Shown here: in pieces, positions 52,995-63,898 of the stretch
Layout: the number at the start of each line of letters is the position of its first letter
How positions within the stretch are numbered: position 1 is the first letter of the stretch
Origin: Chlorokybus atmophyticus
Lineage: Eukaryota > Streptophyta > Chlorokybophyceae > Chlorokybales > Chlorokybaceae
Reading direction: 5' to 3'
DNA length: 64,000 nt
Assembly (NCBI GenBank): GCA_009103225.1
Contig: RHPI01000003.1
Coordinates: forward strand, 427,250 to 491,249
Made by a program: the position numbers and the translations under genes
Notes under the pieces: model-generated
The model's database searches: none
Told to the model about the DNA's origin: nothing
Seen by the model: only the letters and a program-made list of their open reading frames with translations

Positions 52995-54451
52995 TCAAAC
53001 ATCTATTTCGTCATAGGGGTCTTCATCAGAGTCATAATCATCATCCGAGTCCCTTTCATACAAGATATGTCCCGCGAGAGCCTCATCACTCTTGCGTCCC
53101 CCGTCATATATCGGCTTCGCTGTCTGATGCTCGTAAGGCAGGACAACTCTCTGCCTTTGGGATTTCTCCAATTCATTCAATGAAAGCCTGAAAGGCAGCG
53201 CTTTGTCGGTGATATCCGGTGTTGCAGCTGATATCTTTGCGCTCGCTTTGGATATGGTTTTGAAGGTGATATCAGCACTGCCTGCAGTGTAGACGATATC
53301 CTGCACAGCGCGGCGATATCGACCTTTGCGCAGCTTTGTGGTTGTCTCAACTACATCGGGTGCTGTCGATATCACCCGCACGACCGTTGTGGACATCAGT
53401 TCCAAGCGTGCAGATAACGATGGACTTGCACCGTTATCCGCCGCAGCGCCTGCGTGACAAAGCGCGAGCACGCTCTCGACATTACTCATCCTTTGCACTT
53501 TGGTTATCAGCTGCGCAGTGCCGTGAGCGCCGTGTCGCCAGGTGAGAAGGCTGATATCGTCGAAGATGACTGATATCGGGCTCGTGCTGTGCAAGTCTCC
53601 CATAGCTGACAGAATGGCCGTCGGGTTTGATAAACCCCGCGAGGTTTGGTAACTGGAGGTACAAGTGTGCTGCGATGATGATATCCGCTCGTGGTGTTCT
53701 GCTTTGTCCTGATTGTGCTCACCAGCCCAACCGCACGGGTCGGTGAAACAGTCCAACAAGACCAGCTGGCGACCTTGACGCTGGGACTCCAACCCTGCAA
53801 CAGGTGACTATGACGCCGTAGGAATGCATCGACCAGGAATGTGCGAGCATGTGTGCGTGTGTGCGCGCGCTTGTGGCTGCGTGCGCGCGTGTGTATGCGC
53901 CTACACGCGTGCGCGCATGCGTGCGTGCGTGCATGTGTGTGTGGATGCGTGCGTGCGGTTGTGCGTGTACACGCGCCTACACGCGTGTTTGCGTGCGCAT
54001 ATGTGCATATGCGCACGCAAACACTTGCATGCATGCGCGTGCGTGCGTGTGTGTGCGTGTGAGTTGTCATGTAGACAGGAGACAAGACGCGTGTGCGCCT
54101 TGTCCCCTGTCCATGACCATAATGTGCACATATGTGGGCACGTGGTACGTACGTACCTACATGGATAGGTGTAACAGCAACAAATGCACACCCACGCGCA
54201 TGCACACGCACAACACAACCACATCACCACGTGTACCAACCCATGCTTCTCACCACCAGCCAACCACGACGGCAACCCCGCAAGCGCGACCACCACGATC
54301 CCCCTCTCCGTCCCCGCCCGCGCGAGCCGGCGCGCCAGGTGGGCCCACAGTCGGACGAGCGTGCGGTGGGATGACGTGGACGCGCGGCTGCTGGTGTTGA
54401 AGACGAGGCAGAGGGGGGCGAGGGGGCGGCGGGAGTGGGAGGCGGGGGGGT
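52995..54451 (-). CDS. ELP5: Elongator complex subunit 5 (ELP5), 5' end unresolved
   Basis: RecA-like-fold subunit of the Elp4-5-6 ring of Elongator, which modifies wobble uridines of tRNAs. The large 3' exon (about 53797-52995) encodes LESQRQGRQLVLLDCFTDPC (about 53790). It continues ISVIFDDISLLTWRHGAHGT, DITDKALPFRLSLNELEKSQ and RQRVVLPYEHQ. It ends in the family signature: IYDGGRKSDEA, then ILYERDSDDDYDSDEDPYDE and IDV, stop at 52995-52997. The exon 54254-54451 (donor GTGAGA, acceptor CCGCAG) encodes LCLVFNTSSRASTSSHRTLV and ERGIVVVALAGLPSWLAG, matching the Elp5 N-terminal strand-helix. The true start codon is further upstream and could not be fixed. The roughly 450 bp intron between the two exons is packed with GTGCGC-type alternating sequence. 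Confidence 0.85.
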
Positions 54452-56512
54452 CTGCGGGGAGGAGAAAGAGAGTGTGGGAAGGAGAAGTGTTGAGTTGGGT
54501 AAAAGTGAGTGGGTTGGGGTTGGAGTTATCTTGTGTATGATGTGTGGTTGCATGTGTTGATGACAGGATTGACAACTGCGACTTTCGAGGTATGCTTAGC
54601 CCATTCACGTGGCAAGCATATTGCGCAAAGGCGCTGATGTTTGTATCATCAACAAACGAATAAGTTTGCTACATGGGTCCACAAACAGCTCAGCTAGCAC
54701 TACAGAAAGTCTGCTATCGTGAGTCCCGCTATGTATAACTGCTCCCAGGCGGGCATTGCTAGTACGACATGACCCCGGTTAGATCACAACTGACATGAGT
54801 GAAACCATCGCGTTGTGCTTGACCCAACGAATGACCAGCCCTATCCCTATCACGAAAGGATTTGCACGCATTATATAATACAAACATGATGCTCACGATC
54901 GAGAACACATAAAGCAATGCGCTACTATGCTTGCTCAGTGCGCGTGTGCGCGTGCATTGGTATACGTGTACGCATAGAGTGCGTGTGTGCTCGTGCAGCT
55001 TGACAAAGTGTGGCCCTGATCATGCACGCACGCACGCAAGCATGTCTCGCGCCTGCCTACCATGCACTATGCATTCTCCCTCCAGTCTGTACTGTCAGAC
55101 GAGATGTACAACTTGAACCGTTACAAACAGAAGAGGTTTTTCTGAATTCCACAGTTTCCCAAGCATGCATTCAAGTGCAATAAACATGCATACCGCCTAC
55201 CGGAGCAGCAGTTACAGAACACACACGTAATGCAAAATAAATCAGAGTTTTTAAGCTATCAACACATAGTCACACATTGACAGCGAGACGGACTACTGTT
55301 CGACTGATGGATGTTCTTTCCATGATGATGATGATGATGATGATGAATGGGCTATTCACTTCATGAAAGTGTCGGCAACACCAAACAGCGATAGATTCGT
55401 TCAGTCATCGTGTTCCTCCGTTGCAGACCCACAGCTTACTGTCGGCTGAGTTGGATGCGCCGCCCCGCCCCTCCGCCAGCATGCGCGCAGCAGCCTCCAT
55501 GCTGCGGCCGCCTCTGCTCGCTTAGCTAGTTGCTCGCGCAGGACAGATAATGCCACCAGGCCAGATCAGACCAGACCAGGCCAGGCCAGGCCTGGTGCGA
55601 CCGGCAGCGTCCTGCACCCCACACCCGCCTATCCCTGTCGCGGCTGAGGCGCTAGAGGCGGAGACGCCTCTCTGAACTCGAGTGCACGCTGACGACGACA
55701 AGCAGGCACACAATGTCACCGCCGCCGCCGCCGCCTGCACCGCTTAGTAACGACGAAGATACCATCAACAACAATGACAAGTGGCTGCGCTGTTGTGTTG
55801 ACTTTTGCGTACAGCCATCGCCACACGCACGCACACACGCTCTTCACTTGCCAGAGCTTGCTCAGATCATCAGCGCACGCAGCGTCACTCAACATGCAAA
55901 CACATATGCGCATATGCACCTTGCCTTCTATGTACACTTGGGTTGTGCAGTCTCAGCCCGAGTATAGTGTTTACGCTGTTTATGCTCTATCGAGTGCAGC
56001 TGCTTAGTATGAATATAAAGAAAAAAAGGAGCAAAGGCGAATGTACGACTTTGCACGCGTGTGCCTGTCTGCGCGCATGTGCATGCGCAACTGCCAACAA
56101 TGCGGAACAGAATTGTGCATACATATGCGTGCATAGTGTGCCTGGCACTGCTGCATATCAATAATAATAAGCACCGCCCATAGCAGCCAACATTGTCATC
56201 GCCAGTTGCTGTACGCAGTGCCAGCATTGTGTGACAACAACACCCTCAGTGACAGAGCCACTTATTGTTATTGTTTTTGCTGTCAATGTTGTGCTTGTCG
56301 AGCAGGGCACGCATAAGCGGGCGTGAATGCACACAACTGTGTGTGTGCACGCGCGCAAGACTCTTTGCATAGCGTTCGCTTAGGAGTACGTGTTGCTTGT
56401 GTCGAGATCTTAGCAGAGTCGACAGAAGTTCTTGAAGCAGCCGTTCTGGATGTACATCACGGCTGTGACACCTGGTGCGCAAGTATTACGCAAAGCAAGT
56501 AGTACAAACGAG
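54452..56512. other. Intergenic region with simple repeats
   Basis: No supported gene. Holds a (GAT)n tract at about 55320-55346, a GGCCA/AGACC repeat at about 55557-55592, and CG-rich alternating tracts. A 31-codon minus-strand frame at 55405-55500 (MEAAARMLAEGRGGASNSAD...) might be an exon end but is unrecognised. The missing 5' exon of ELP5 may lie in 54452-54700. Confidence 0.4.
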
Positions 56513-57968
56513 CTATAGAAGTCTATGTGAAGTTGTTGTGGCTTCTTTATAAACTTCCTCTAGCGGTTCCCTTTTGGCGACAGCCGCTTTGGTCGCACAT
56601 GCCGCCGAGTCCGAGTCGGATGATGGTGATGAATCTAGTAGCGGCTTCGGCTTTGGCTTCATCTTCAACTTCCCCTTGCGGAGCCCTTTTCTCACAACAG
56701 GTGCTTCGGTTTCACCCAGATCCGACTCGGATGATGTTAATCTTGATAGTGCGCATGCCTGTGCCATTGCGCATGCCAGTGTCAGCTACGGCTTCATCTT
56801 CAACTTCCTCTTGCGGTTCCTTTCGTCCGCAACAGCCGCTTCGATCTCACAGGCTTCCGAGTTTGACTCGGAAGCGTGCGAGACCGAGTCTGTCTCCCCA
56901 AGCGCGCATCTCACGTGGGCCTGCAAAGATGCTGAAACCGCGAGCATGCGTACCTCGTCTCAAGCCATCATGATGCACAGACCTACGAATGTCAGTGTGT
57001 AGAGGATGAACCTATAAGACAAGCAAGCCACGAGCACAAGTGCATGTGTGGCACACTATGCCCGCCGTAAGCCTGTGAGACTTCAGAATAGCACAGTAGC
57101 GCGTGTCCGGCCAGAGGTAAGTTGGTGCCGGTTGCATGAAGTAGTGCGCTGAGTTGACAATCTGAGTAAGACGTGGAAGCGCTCGACTGTGTGCCTGCAA
57201 GCGCTTGGCAAATGCAGGGATACATGCTTGACAAGCCGCATGGCATGTACCTGAGTGTTGAGAAAACAGCCGCCGTAAACCAGCTCAGTACAGCGCAAGT
57301 CCACCTGACACACATCGGTCCAAATTGCGCCATCAACACCGCTGACAAACAACCAAGTCTAAGTGAAGTACGAAGAATGCAGTAACTCTGTAGATCAAGC
57401 AACTAAAAACAGCATTAACATGGACAAACAGGCAACTCCGAGCACATAAGCAGGTCAATTCTTATAAGCGACCGGTGAAGGCAGGGCTGCATAAAGTACT
57501 GTATTCATCATGCAACCAACAGTACATGCTACGTGCCGAAACATTGTACAATACAACCAGAGTTTGTCAATTTCGCACCATGTCACTGCAGTGTGTACAC
57601 CTAGCCTCCAGCAGGTTATTGGCAAGCTCCTGTCGGCAGCTGCGGCGGCAGCTGCTGTGGCTTGTAGCAACTGCGGCAGAGTCCAGCCTTGCAGCGCGGG
57701 CACGCCATGCCTAAGCGCCATGCCCCGCACGCGCATTGCAGCTTGCGTTGACCTGTTGGTGGTGGTGCCCGTTTTGGCCTTATTGTTCTTGTGTGGACAA
57801 GCTCGGGTTGCAGCATGCAATCCCTCCTGCCTGCATAATGTGGTTTTTCACGTGCACCTCCAGGCAAATGCACTACCTTAAACAGTAGCCTGAAGCAGCA
57901 GCACGTAGGCTCGCGCTCGACTGCATATTACACCTGCACGAGCTCCTGCTTGCATGAAAGCAGGAGCT
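56513..57968 (-). pseudogene. Repeat-family copy A: Cys-rich (zinc-ribbon-like) element, probably decayed
   Basis: Open pieces read on the minus strand. First is about 57873-57616, holding a Cys cluster CACGAWRLGMACPRCKAGLC then RSCY (CxC-x8-CxxC-x4-CxxC). Next is about 57352-57083 (CTELVYGGCFLNTQVHAMRL). Last, after an acceptor near 56935, is a Ser/Glu/Lys exon with two diverged repeats ending KRKLKMKP and KGKLKMKP, the first closed by a stop. The same segments occur in opposite orientation in copy B, and the 56935 acceptor and its intron match the unknown gene at 62.6-63.9 kb. The 5' boundary carries a hairpin AGCTCCTGCTT/AAGCAGGAGCT (about 57940-57967). The Cys spacing resembles the C-terminal Cys-rich domain of piggyBac-type transposases, but no catalytic DDD motif was found. 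Treated as a degenerate repeat-family gene. Confidence 0.5.
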
Positions 57969-59281
57969 TCACAGAGCTCGAAACACTATTACAACACCCA
58001 CCCCCCCCTCCCCCCGCAGATAACAAACTTCACAAATTGCGCGTGCAGGCTGGCTATTATGGCACGCTCAGCCGCATTGCTACCTTGATGACATACTATG
58101 GTTGCGCCACGGCGCTTGAATGCTTGCCTTGCCTATACCATAGAATACTTTTGTATAGGTAAGACAAGCATGCAACTAGAGTATACTCTAGTATAGTATA
58201 GGTAAGGCAAGCATGCAAGCGCCGTAGCGCAACTGCAGCAAAACACCTTCCTGGCCATAGTAAACATATGGTACCAGCTGCTCCGTGCCTTGCTAGTAGT
58301 AGATGCACCCACCAACTGCCACTACTGCTACACAAACCCGTCAGTGTGCTACACGTTCAACAAAACTGCCTGCTTGCTTCCACGCCGCAAGCACGACCTG
58401 ACCGACGGTGCTGAGTGTTGTGGACCTCACCTGGTGCTTGGCTGTTCTATGCAATTAGAGGAACAGTCTCATCAGGTGGTTGTGTACGTGTGCGTTATTG
58501 ATTCTGCTGCTGAACTTGCGCTACGTCATGCTGAGCGCTCATGCTGCTGCCACAACAGACACCCACATGCTTGCCATAACAAGCTCTGCAGTTGGTCGTG
58601 CTCGACTGCTGCACCGCACCTTCACATGAAGCTGACGCAGCGACAGTCACCAACCACCCCACCCAACCCGTTCCCCTCGACCGCGTCCGCCGCCGCCGCC
58701 GCCGCCGCCACCTCAACAGCCACACCCCAATATAAAGCACGCTTGTCGCCAAGCAGTGCGACGCTCTCCTGCGCCTGCCGCACTGCTATGCCGTTATTGC
58801 AACGGCAGCGGCGGCTACCAAGGAGGGGGAGCAGGAGAAGAAGAAGAAGATAGGAGGAGAAGGTAGTGGTCGACAACTGTTGCGTGCTCAGCTTTGAGGT
58901 GTGTGTGGTGTGGCAGTCGGAAAAGGATCTCAGCCTAAGAGCTCTAAGGTCGCACACAGTGGTGTGGTCCTGCCACAGTTGTGATGTGGCAGCAGGGCAA
59001 CGTGTAGCAAGCTGACACGAGTGTGAAGCGGCAGTGGCGATTATTGGGTTGCGTGTGCATGCATGCTGTACAACGCACGGGAGCCGCCTGTAATAGCTGG
59101 TTGATGATATAGGGCTGCATTGCTTGCGCTAAGGCGCTTGTTTGCTTGCCTGACCTACACTCAAAAAAGGTCACCACTACGATAGTGGTGCAGCTGAAGT
59201 GTGTATCCAGCTAGTGTGCGCGCAGTGTGTGTTGCGATGTTTATTGTCTCCTTTGAAAGGGACCATTCAGCGTTTCAAGCT
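57969..59281. other. Spacer between inverted copies A and B
   Basis: 1.3 kb carrying the nested palindrome, a C-rich tract ending ccccgcag (about 57997-58018), a GCC run (58684-58710) and short Cys-rich frames (for example NCHYCYTNPSVCYTF on the plus strand near 58310). No gene can be supported. Confidence 0.4.
58101..58233. repeat. Large nested inverted repeat between copies A and B
   Basis: Left arm ggttgcgccacggcgcttga at 58101, continuing atgcttgccttgcctata, is mirrored by tataggtaaggcaagcat and gcaagcgccgtagcgcaact ending near 58233. Inside it a second copy of the tataggtaagacaagcatgc half-arm and the palindrome actagagtatactctagt occur. Could fold into a long hairpin RNA or cruciform. 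Confidence 0.85.
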
Positions 59282-60275
59282 CCATGAGCTCCTGCTTTCT
59301 TGCTGCTTGCAAGCATGAGCTCGTGCATGGCTGTGGTGTACAGCCAACGTGCCTGCGTGCATGTTTGCAGTCGCCTGCAGGGCATATAGCAAACCACATC
59401 CACCATATGTTGCTTTGTTGCAGCGGATGGCATGCGGCAACCCGAGCTTGTCCACACACAAGGACAAGGAGCAGGTCAAAACGGGCAACACCAACAGCAG
59501 TTGCATTGCCCGTTCGGGCATGGCGGTTAGGCGCGGCGTGGCTGCGATGTGGGGCTGCACTCTGCCGCTGCTACAGACACCAGCACCACCGCAGCTGCCG
59601 ACGGGAGCTTGCCAACAATGTAATGGACGTTACATGCCCACACTTGACATAGTGCGAAGTAACAGACTTTGGTTGACTTGTTTCAGCATGTAGCATATGT
59701 TGTTGGTTGTCCTGGTTGCTCGTGCTTGTTGGCTGTAGTGCTTTATACGGTCCTGCGTTCAACAGTCAATAGGATCTCTGCGACCTGTTGGACTGTTTGG
59801 ATGCTTGTTGGTTCATTTGCCTTCCTGTCTGTTTGCGCATTTGCTTTCATCCTGATTGGTTGACGCTTCCAAGCATTGCATTGGCGGCTTGTTAACAGCG
59901 TCGAGTGGATACCAAATAGAAACGTGTAGCAGGTGGATCTGCAATTCCTGCGTTGTGGTACGCTCCAACTTTGCAGCGGCTTTCTCAACACTCACCTACT
60001 TGCGGTTCACTGTTGCCGTGCGGCTTGCAAGTCTATCAACACTTGCACAGAATCAAGCGCTGCCAAGTTTCATCAAACTATCAGCTCAGCATCAGTGCTA
60101 TGCGTCCGGCACCATCTCACCTCTGATTCTAACCTCGCACGCATGCGCTGCTATATTGACACGACTGCTTACCAAAGCAGGTACGCTACTATATACTATC
60201 CATCTGGAACGAGTTTAAGATGGATAGTATGTGCTACAACCGGGTCCGGTTGTAGCACATACTATCCATTAACAT
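59282..60275 (+). pseudogene. Repeat-family copy B: inverted, frameshifted relative of copy A
   Basis: Plus-strand sequence from 59390 to about 59760 aligns by eye with the reverse complement of 57480-57870. Shared stretches include gcaacccgagcttgtccaca, ctgccgacgggagcttgcca and gtagcatatgttgttggttg (copy A gtagcatgtactgttggttg). 59930-60060 aligns with the reverse complement of 57170-57310 (gctttctcaacactcacct against gttttctcaacactcaggt). In copy B the Cys cluster is broken (RAWRLGAAWLRCGAALCRCY) and the frame shifts, so it is decayed. It ends in a perfect palindrome at 60220-60269. Confidence 0.55.
60220..60269. repeat. Perfect 24-bp-arm palindrome
   Basis: atggatagtatgtgctacaa ccgg (60220-60243), two-base loop gt, then ccggttgtagcacatactat ccat (60246-60269). 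A third copy of the arm end (atactatccatct) precedes it at about 60193-60205. Resembles fused terminal inverted repeats or a hairpin site. Confidence 0.93.
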
Positions 60276-61695
60276 AGAGTTGACATAGAGTTCTACTTGA
60301 ATGTTAATGCATGTAACAATCAGTACTACTGATTGTTCGGAGCACTAACATTGATATCGCAGCCGGTTCAGCACTGCAGTAGATTGCGGCTAACACAAGC
60401 ACTCCTTGGCTGCCACCTTCCGGTTGGCCTCATCGTAAGCACTGCAACACTCAGCATGTGTCAGAACTGCTGTGCTTGAATTGACATGCGTGCGTGCGTG
60501 CGTGCGTGTCTCAGTTTTCATCAATGTTGATTGGGGGCAACTATCAGTTGCCAACCAATCGATGCACTACACCATAAAAGTGCATTACAACTGCGCTCCT
60601 CCCCGCCCTAGTATCCGCTCGCCTCTTCATATCCACCTCCAGCTCCTTGGAGTAGGCCTCCCTTTGCTTATCCTACACCTTTGCCTCCACACGTCCCCTT
60701 TCACCAATGCCTCCTTCTTCTTGGGCACCTTAGCACCCCTTCTGCTCCTTCCCCTGCATCACCTTGGCACGCTCCTCGTCCTTCCCCTGCACCTAGGAGG
60801 AACCCAAGAAGCAGGCCTGCTTCTTGGGTTGCTATCCTCCTGCTCCTTATGGTTGTTGCTGACTGTTCTTCTTATGCTTGTCCTCCTGGCCCTCCAGGAG
60901 AAGAACCACCAGTTCTCTGCCGCTGCTTCTCTGCCGCTGCCTGTCGTGTCTCTCTTGTGCACGTCTTTCTCTTGCGCAAGCTTATGTCTGCGCTGACACA
61001 CGTCGCGAACGCTTCGAGAAAATGTCAAACCAGGTGCAGACATGAGTAGTAAGTTATCAGTCATTGCGCCGTGAGAGAACATTAGCAATGGCAGCAAGCA
61101 ACACATTGAATGCTGAGTGTTTAATGACGAATCTCATTGAGCGAGAGAACAACAACAGCCAGGGGGATGACTGCCAGACGACAAGGGTGCATCAACTCAA
61201 CTGGAAGTCCCGATCATCCTTCATGTAAGTTTGTGCCGTATACTGCTTGACTGGTAACGAAGCTTGTGTCGTTGCATGCAAACCAGTGACACCCGGTAAT
61301 TCCATGTGGCAAAATACTACCCTCTGACGGCCACGGCGGCCACGGCGAAGGCCTTACCGCTGTGGACTACTAGTAGAAAGTATCTTCAACAAGGCAGCCC
61401 AGTTCTGTCATACTCTCTGTGTATACTGCTGTGTACCGGTGCAGTGTAGCAATGGCCACCATCGGCAGTGCACATAAATTCAAAGTACCACCTGTGTACG
61501 TTACCTCAATTCTCGCCCCCCCCGCCCCGGTCCGCTAATACACTGCCTGGCAGGACGCCGTTCCATTCTTGATATGTGTATAGACGGCGACTGGCTCTGT
61601 TTATTGACCGCGCAAAGGCAATGCTTTGCGCAACATGCAGCATTGCACACACAACCTATGAGGCATAACGTCTTTTGTACAAGACTTGAGTGCCA
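60276..61695. other. Region with no supported gene
   Basis: Contains a (GTGC)n tract at about 60487-60507. A pyrimidine-rich plus-strand block spans 60595-60990; its complement would encode Lys/Glu/Arg-rich sequence, reminiscent of the charged exon of copy A, but with stops. A C-rich run lies at 61515-61535. No intact gene. Confidence 0.35.
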
Positions 61696-62582
61696 CTCAT
61701 GATGACCAGCCTGGGGACACCACATGATTGTGAGTACTAACCTTATTTAAGCACACGTATATCACCTTGCACCATTGGTGCAAGGTGACAACACTGGAAT
61801 GTGGAGTGACTGGCAGTCGCGGTGCCGGCATTTGAAATAAGGTAAGTGGGTGCGTGGTCCCGCAGCGTAGGCACACCGCTTGCATCTGCCACGTGCGCGA
61901 CGCTGTTGTTGCCCGCGTGGGTCTCCCCTGCTCATGTGTGCGCGCTTAGCTTGCTGCATGCCGTTGTCTGAAACACAGCAGGAGGAATGTGACCTTCATG
62001 TCCAGCTCGCTGTCCCAGCTGCAAACAAGCTGGGTGCTTGGCTGTACGCAATACAATCGCATTCACCCAGCAACAAAGGCACTTATTGTCATCGGTGTGT
62101 GGTGTTGTAGTAGGTGGTGGTTACTGCTGGACAGTGTCCAGCAGGGGCATGCACGATTTCTGTACAACGTGTGCACACATGTTACTGACATCTGCATAAG
62201 AGCGCTTAGTATGCGCGCGCTTTTGCAAGACTCTTCACATGATGTCAGTAACATCCGCATAAGAGCAATCGAGGCTTTTGTTGGAAACTACTTACTTTTA
62301 CGAGCTCCGACTCGGGAGCGCGCAGAGCGCCCAAGTCTGCGAATGTGCCTAAAGCACTTGCACACATGTACATGCCATGACACATCAAATGCCATAGTTG
62401 TTCACGGCATGCCGACAACTAAGCAAAGCGATAGTAAAAGCAAGCTTCATACGAAATCCAAAATGAGAAGTTGTCCTTTGCTTGCAAAACACGCAAGTCC
62501 TGCAGGGCTTACTGCCGGATCCGTGCACAATGCGCGGGTGTCTTTCCACTGTCCGGGCTCACACAGCGTCACACGGTTGTAG
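61696..62582. pseudogene. Decayed transposase-like fragments and inverted repeats
   Basis: Minus strand about 61959-61762 encodes a Cys-rich piece RCKRCAYAAGPRTHLPYFKC followed by RHRDC. Plus strand 61985-62165 encodes VPAANKLGAWLYAIQSHSPS and, in another frame, RWWLLLDSVQQGHARFLYNV, then RIRAIEAFVGNYLLLRAPTR. These resemble, weakly, the region around the last helix and the Cys-rich tail of piggyBac-type transposases, but frames are broken and strands conflict. A perfect hairpin caccttgcacca/tggtgcaaggtg lies at about 61765-61789, inside a wider ccttattt...aaataagg pair (61741-61839). Identification is tentative. Confidence 0.3.
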
Positions 62583-63898
62583 TTATAGACAACTCCTTGA
62601 CCACGCCCATTGCCAAGTTGGTGAGAAAATACATTCCATGCAGGGTACGGCAAGTGGCGTAACCTCCCCTCACCTGCCAAAAGCCCACCTGGCCTGGCAT
62701 TGTGAGCGTGGTTTCCATGCTGTGCAGTGTGCCCTCTCCCTTCAAGTTGAAGCTCACATACACCAAAGGGCTGAGCAGCACACACGGCTCGGGCAAATCA
62801 CCCGCGCAAAACACCGTCGCCCAATCATTGTTGGCGTCTTGCACAGTGAAAGAGCAGTTCTGGTAGACTCCAAACAAGGCCCTGCCCTCGTCCATGAACG
62901 CGCTGCAGCAAATGTTTGGCGCCACGTCCTCCAGAAGCTTTGTCTTCACAGGATTCTCAGTGCTGATCTCACTCACCCGCAACGTGCATTGCCTGGTGTC
63001 CTGGTTGATTGCAGCTGGCAAGTTTATCCTCGCACGCACTCAAGATTTGCAAGTCCGTACACACAACGCGACACTCTTGGACGCGTCCCCTGGTTACGTC
63101 CGCCTTCGCCAAGATTGTGCGTCCGGAAAAAGACTGCGCAACCACGTGACAGATGGTGTTAGCTGCTAGCCCGTACACCCACATGCGCGCAAGAACGCCC
63201 ATCTTTGCCTCCACCGGGAGTGTGACCAGCCGCGTAGCTGTGTATGCCAGCTTGCTATAAGTGAGGTAGCTGACCAGTTGCGTATAGGAGATTGAACGCT
63301 GGGCGTCATAACGCAGGACTTCGCAAATGACGAATTCGCCATAGAAAAGTGTGCTGTTGGGCAGTCTAGATGCCACAGCCAACTCCTGTGACTGCGACGG
63401 CTGACACCGCGACGCTCTTCGCACTATACTCAAGCTGCCGCCCAGCGGCCAGGTCACAGACTTGGGATGGAAGTATGGTGGTGCTCTGACCAGCCCGCTT
63501 GCTGCAGCATCGAAGTCTCCCTGCACTCGACGTACCTTCGGCTGAGGCTCCTCGTCCTTCCCCTCCTCCTTCTCCTCCTCCTCCTCCTCCTGCCCTTCCT
63601 CCTCTTTGTGCTTCTCCTCCACCTCATCAACACTCTTCTCCTCCTGCGCTGCTGCTGATGACGGTGATGACGGTGGTGGTGACTTCTCCCTCTCGCGGTT
63701 GCCTTCAACTGCTACAGCCTGTAGGGGCTGAGCCTTTACAATCTTATGTGCTGCAGAGCCCGCCTCAGCAGGATTTGACTCAGGTCTTCTCTCAGCTCTG
63801 CTCTCAGGCTCAGGTATGCTTGTCGCTGCTGCTACTGGCGGTGGGGACTCATCAACGTTGACATCGGTGTTTGGCAGAGCACAGCATGTCTCGTGGGC
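62569..63898 (-). CDS. Unidentified acidic protein gene, 5' partial, related to copy A
   Basis: From an acceptor at 63898 (ttcag|GCCCACGAG) one frame is open for about 900 nt. It encodes AHETCCALPNTDVNVDESPP, then a Glu/Lys tract (EEGQEEEEEEKEEGKDEEPQ), then a mixed globular-looking part. That part includes AAASGLVRAPPYFHPKSVTW, NSTLFYGEFVICEVLRYDAQ, SYLTYSKLAYTATRLVTLPV, MGVLARMWVYGLAANTICHV and SFSGRTILAKADVTRGRVQE. A second frame continues it (FMDEGRALFGVYQNCSFTVQ, ATVFCAGDLPEPCVLLSPLV, YVSFNLKGEGTLHSMETTLT) to a stop at 62569. The join near 62900-63040 is either a short intron (acceptor tgctgcag at about 62903) or a frameshift; I could not settle it. The upstream intron (63899-64000) is recognisably related to that of copy A (56936-57010). 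No known family recognised. The beginning lies beyond the window. Confidence 0.5.

Noticed and set aside
56574-57002. 142-codon plus-strand frame with repeated FIFNFPLR
   Set aside because: It is the complement of the Lys/Glu-rich exon of copy A. The matching acceptor and the related gene at 62.6-63.9 kb show the minus strand is the coding one.
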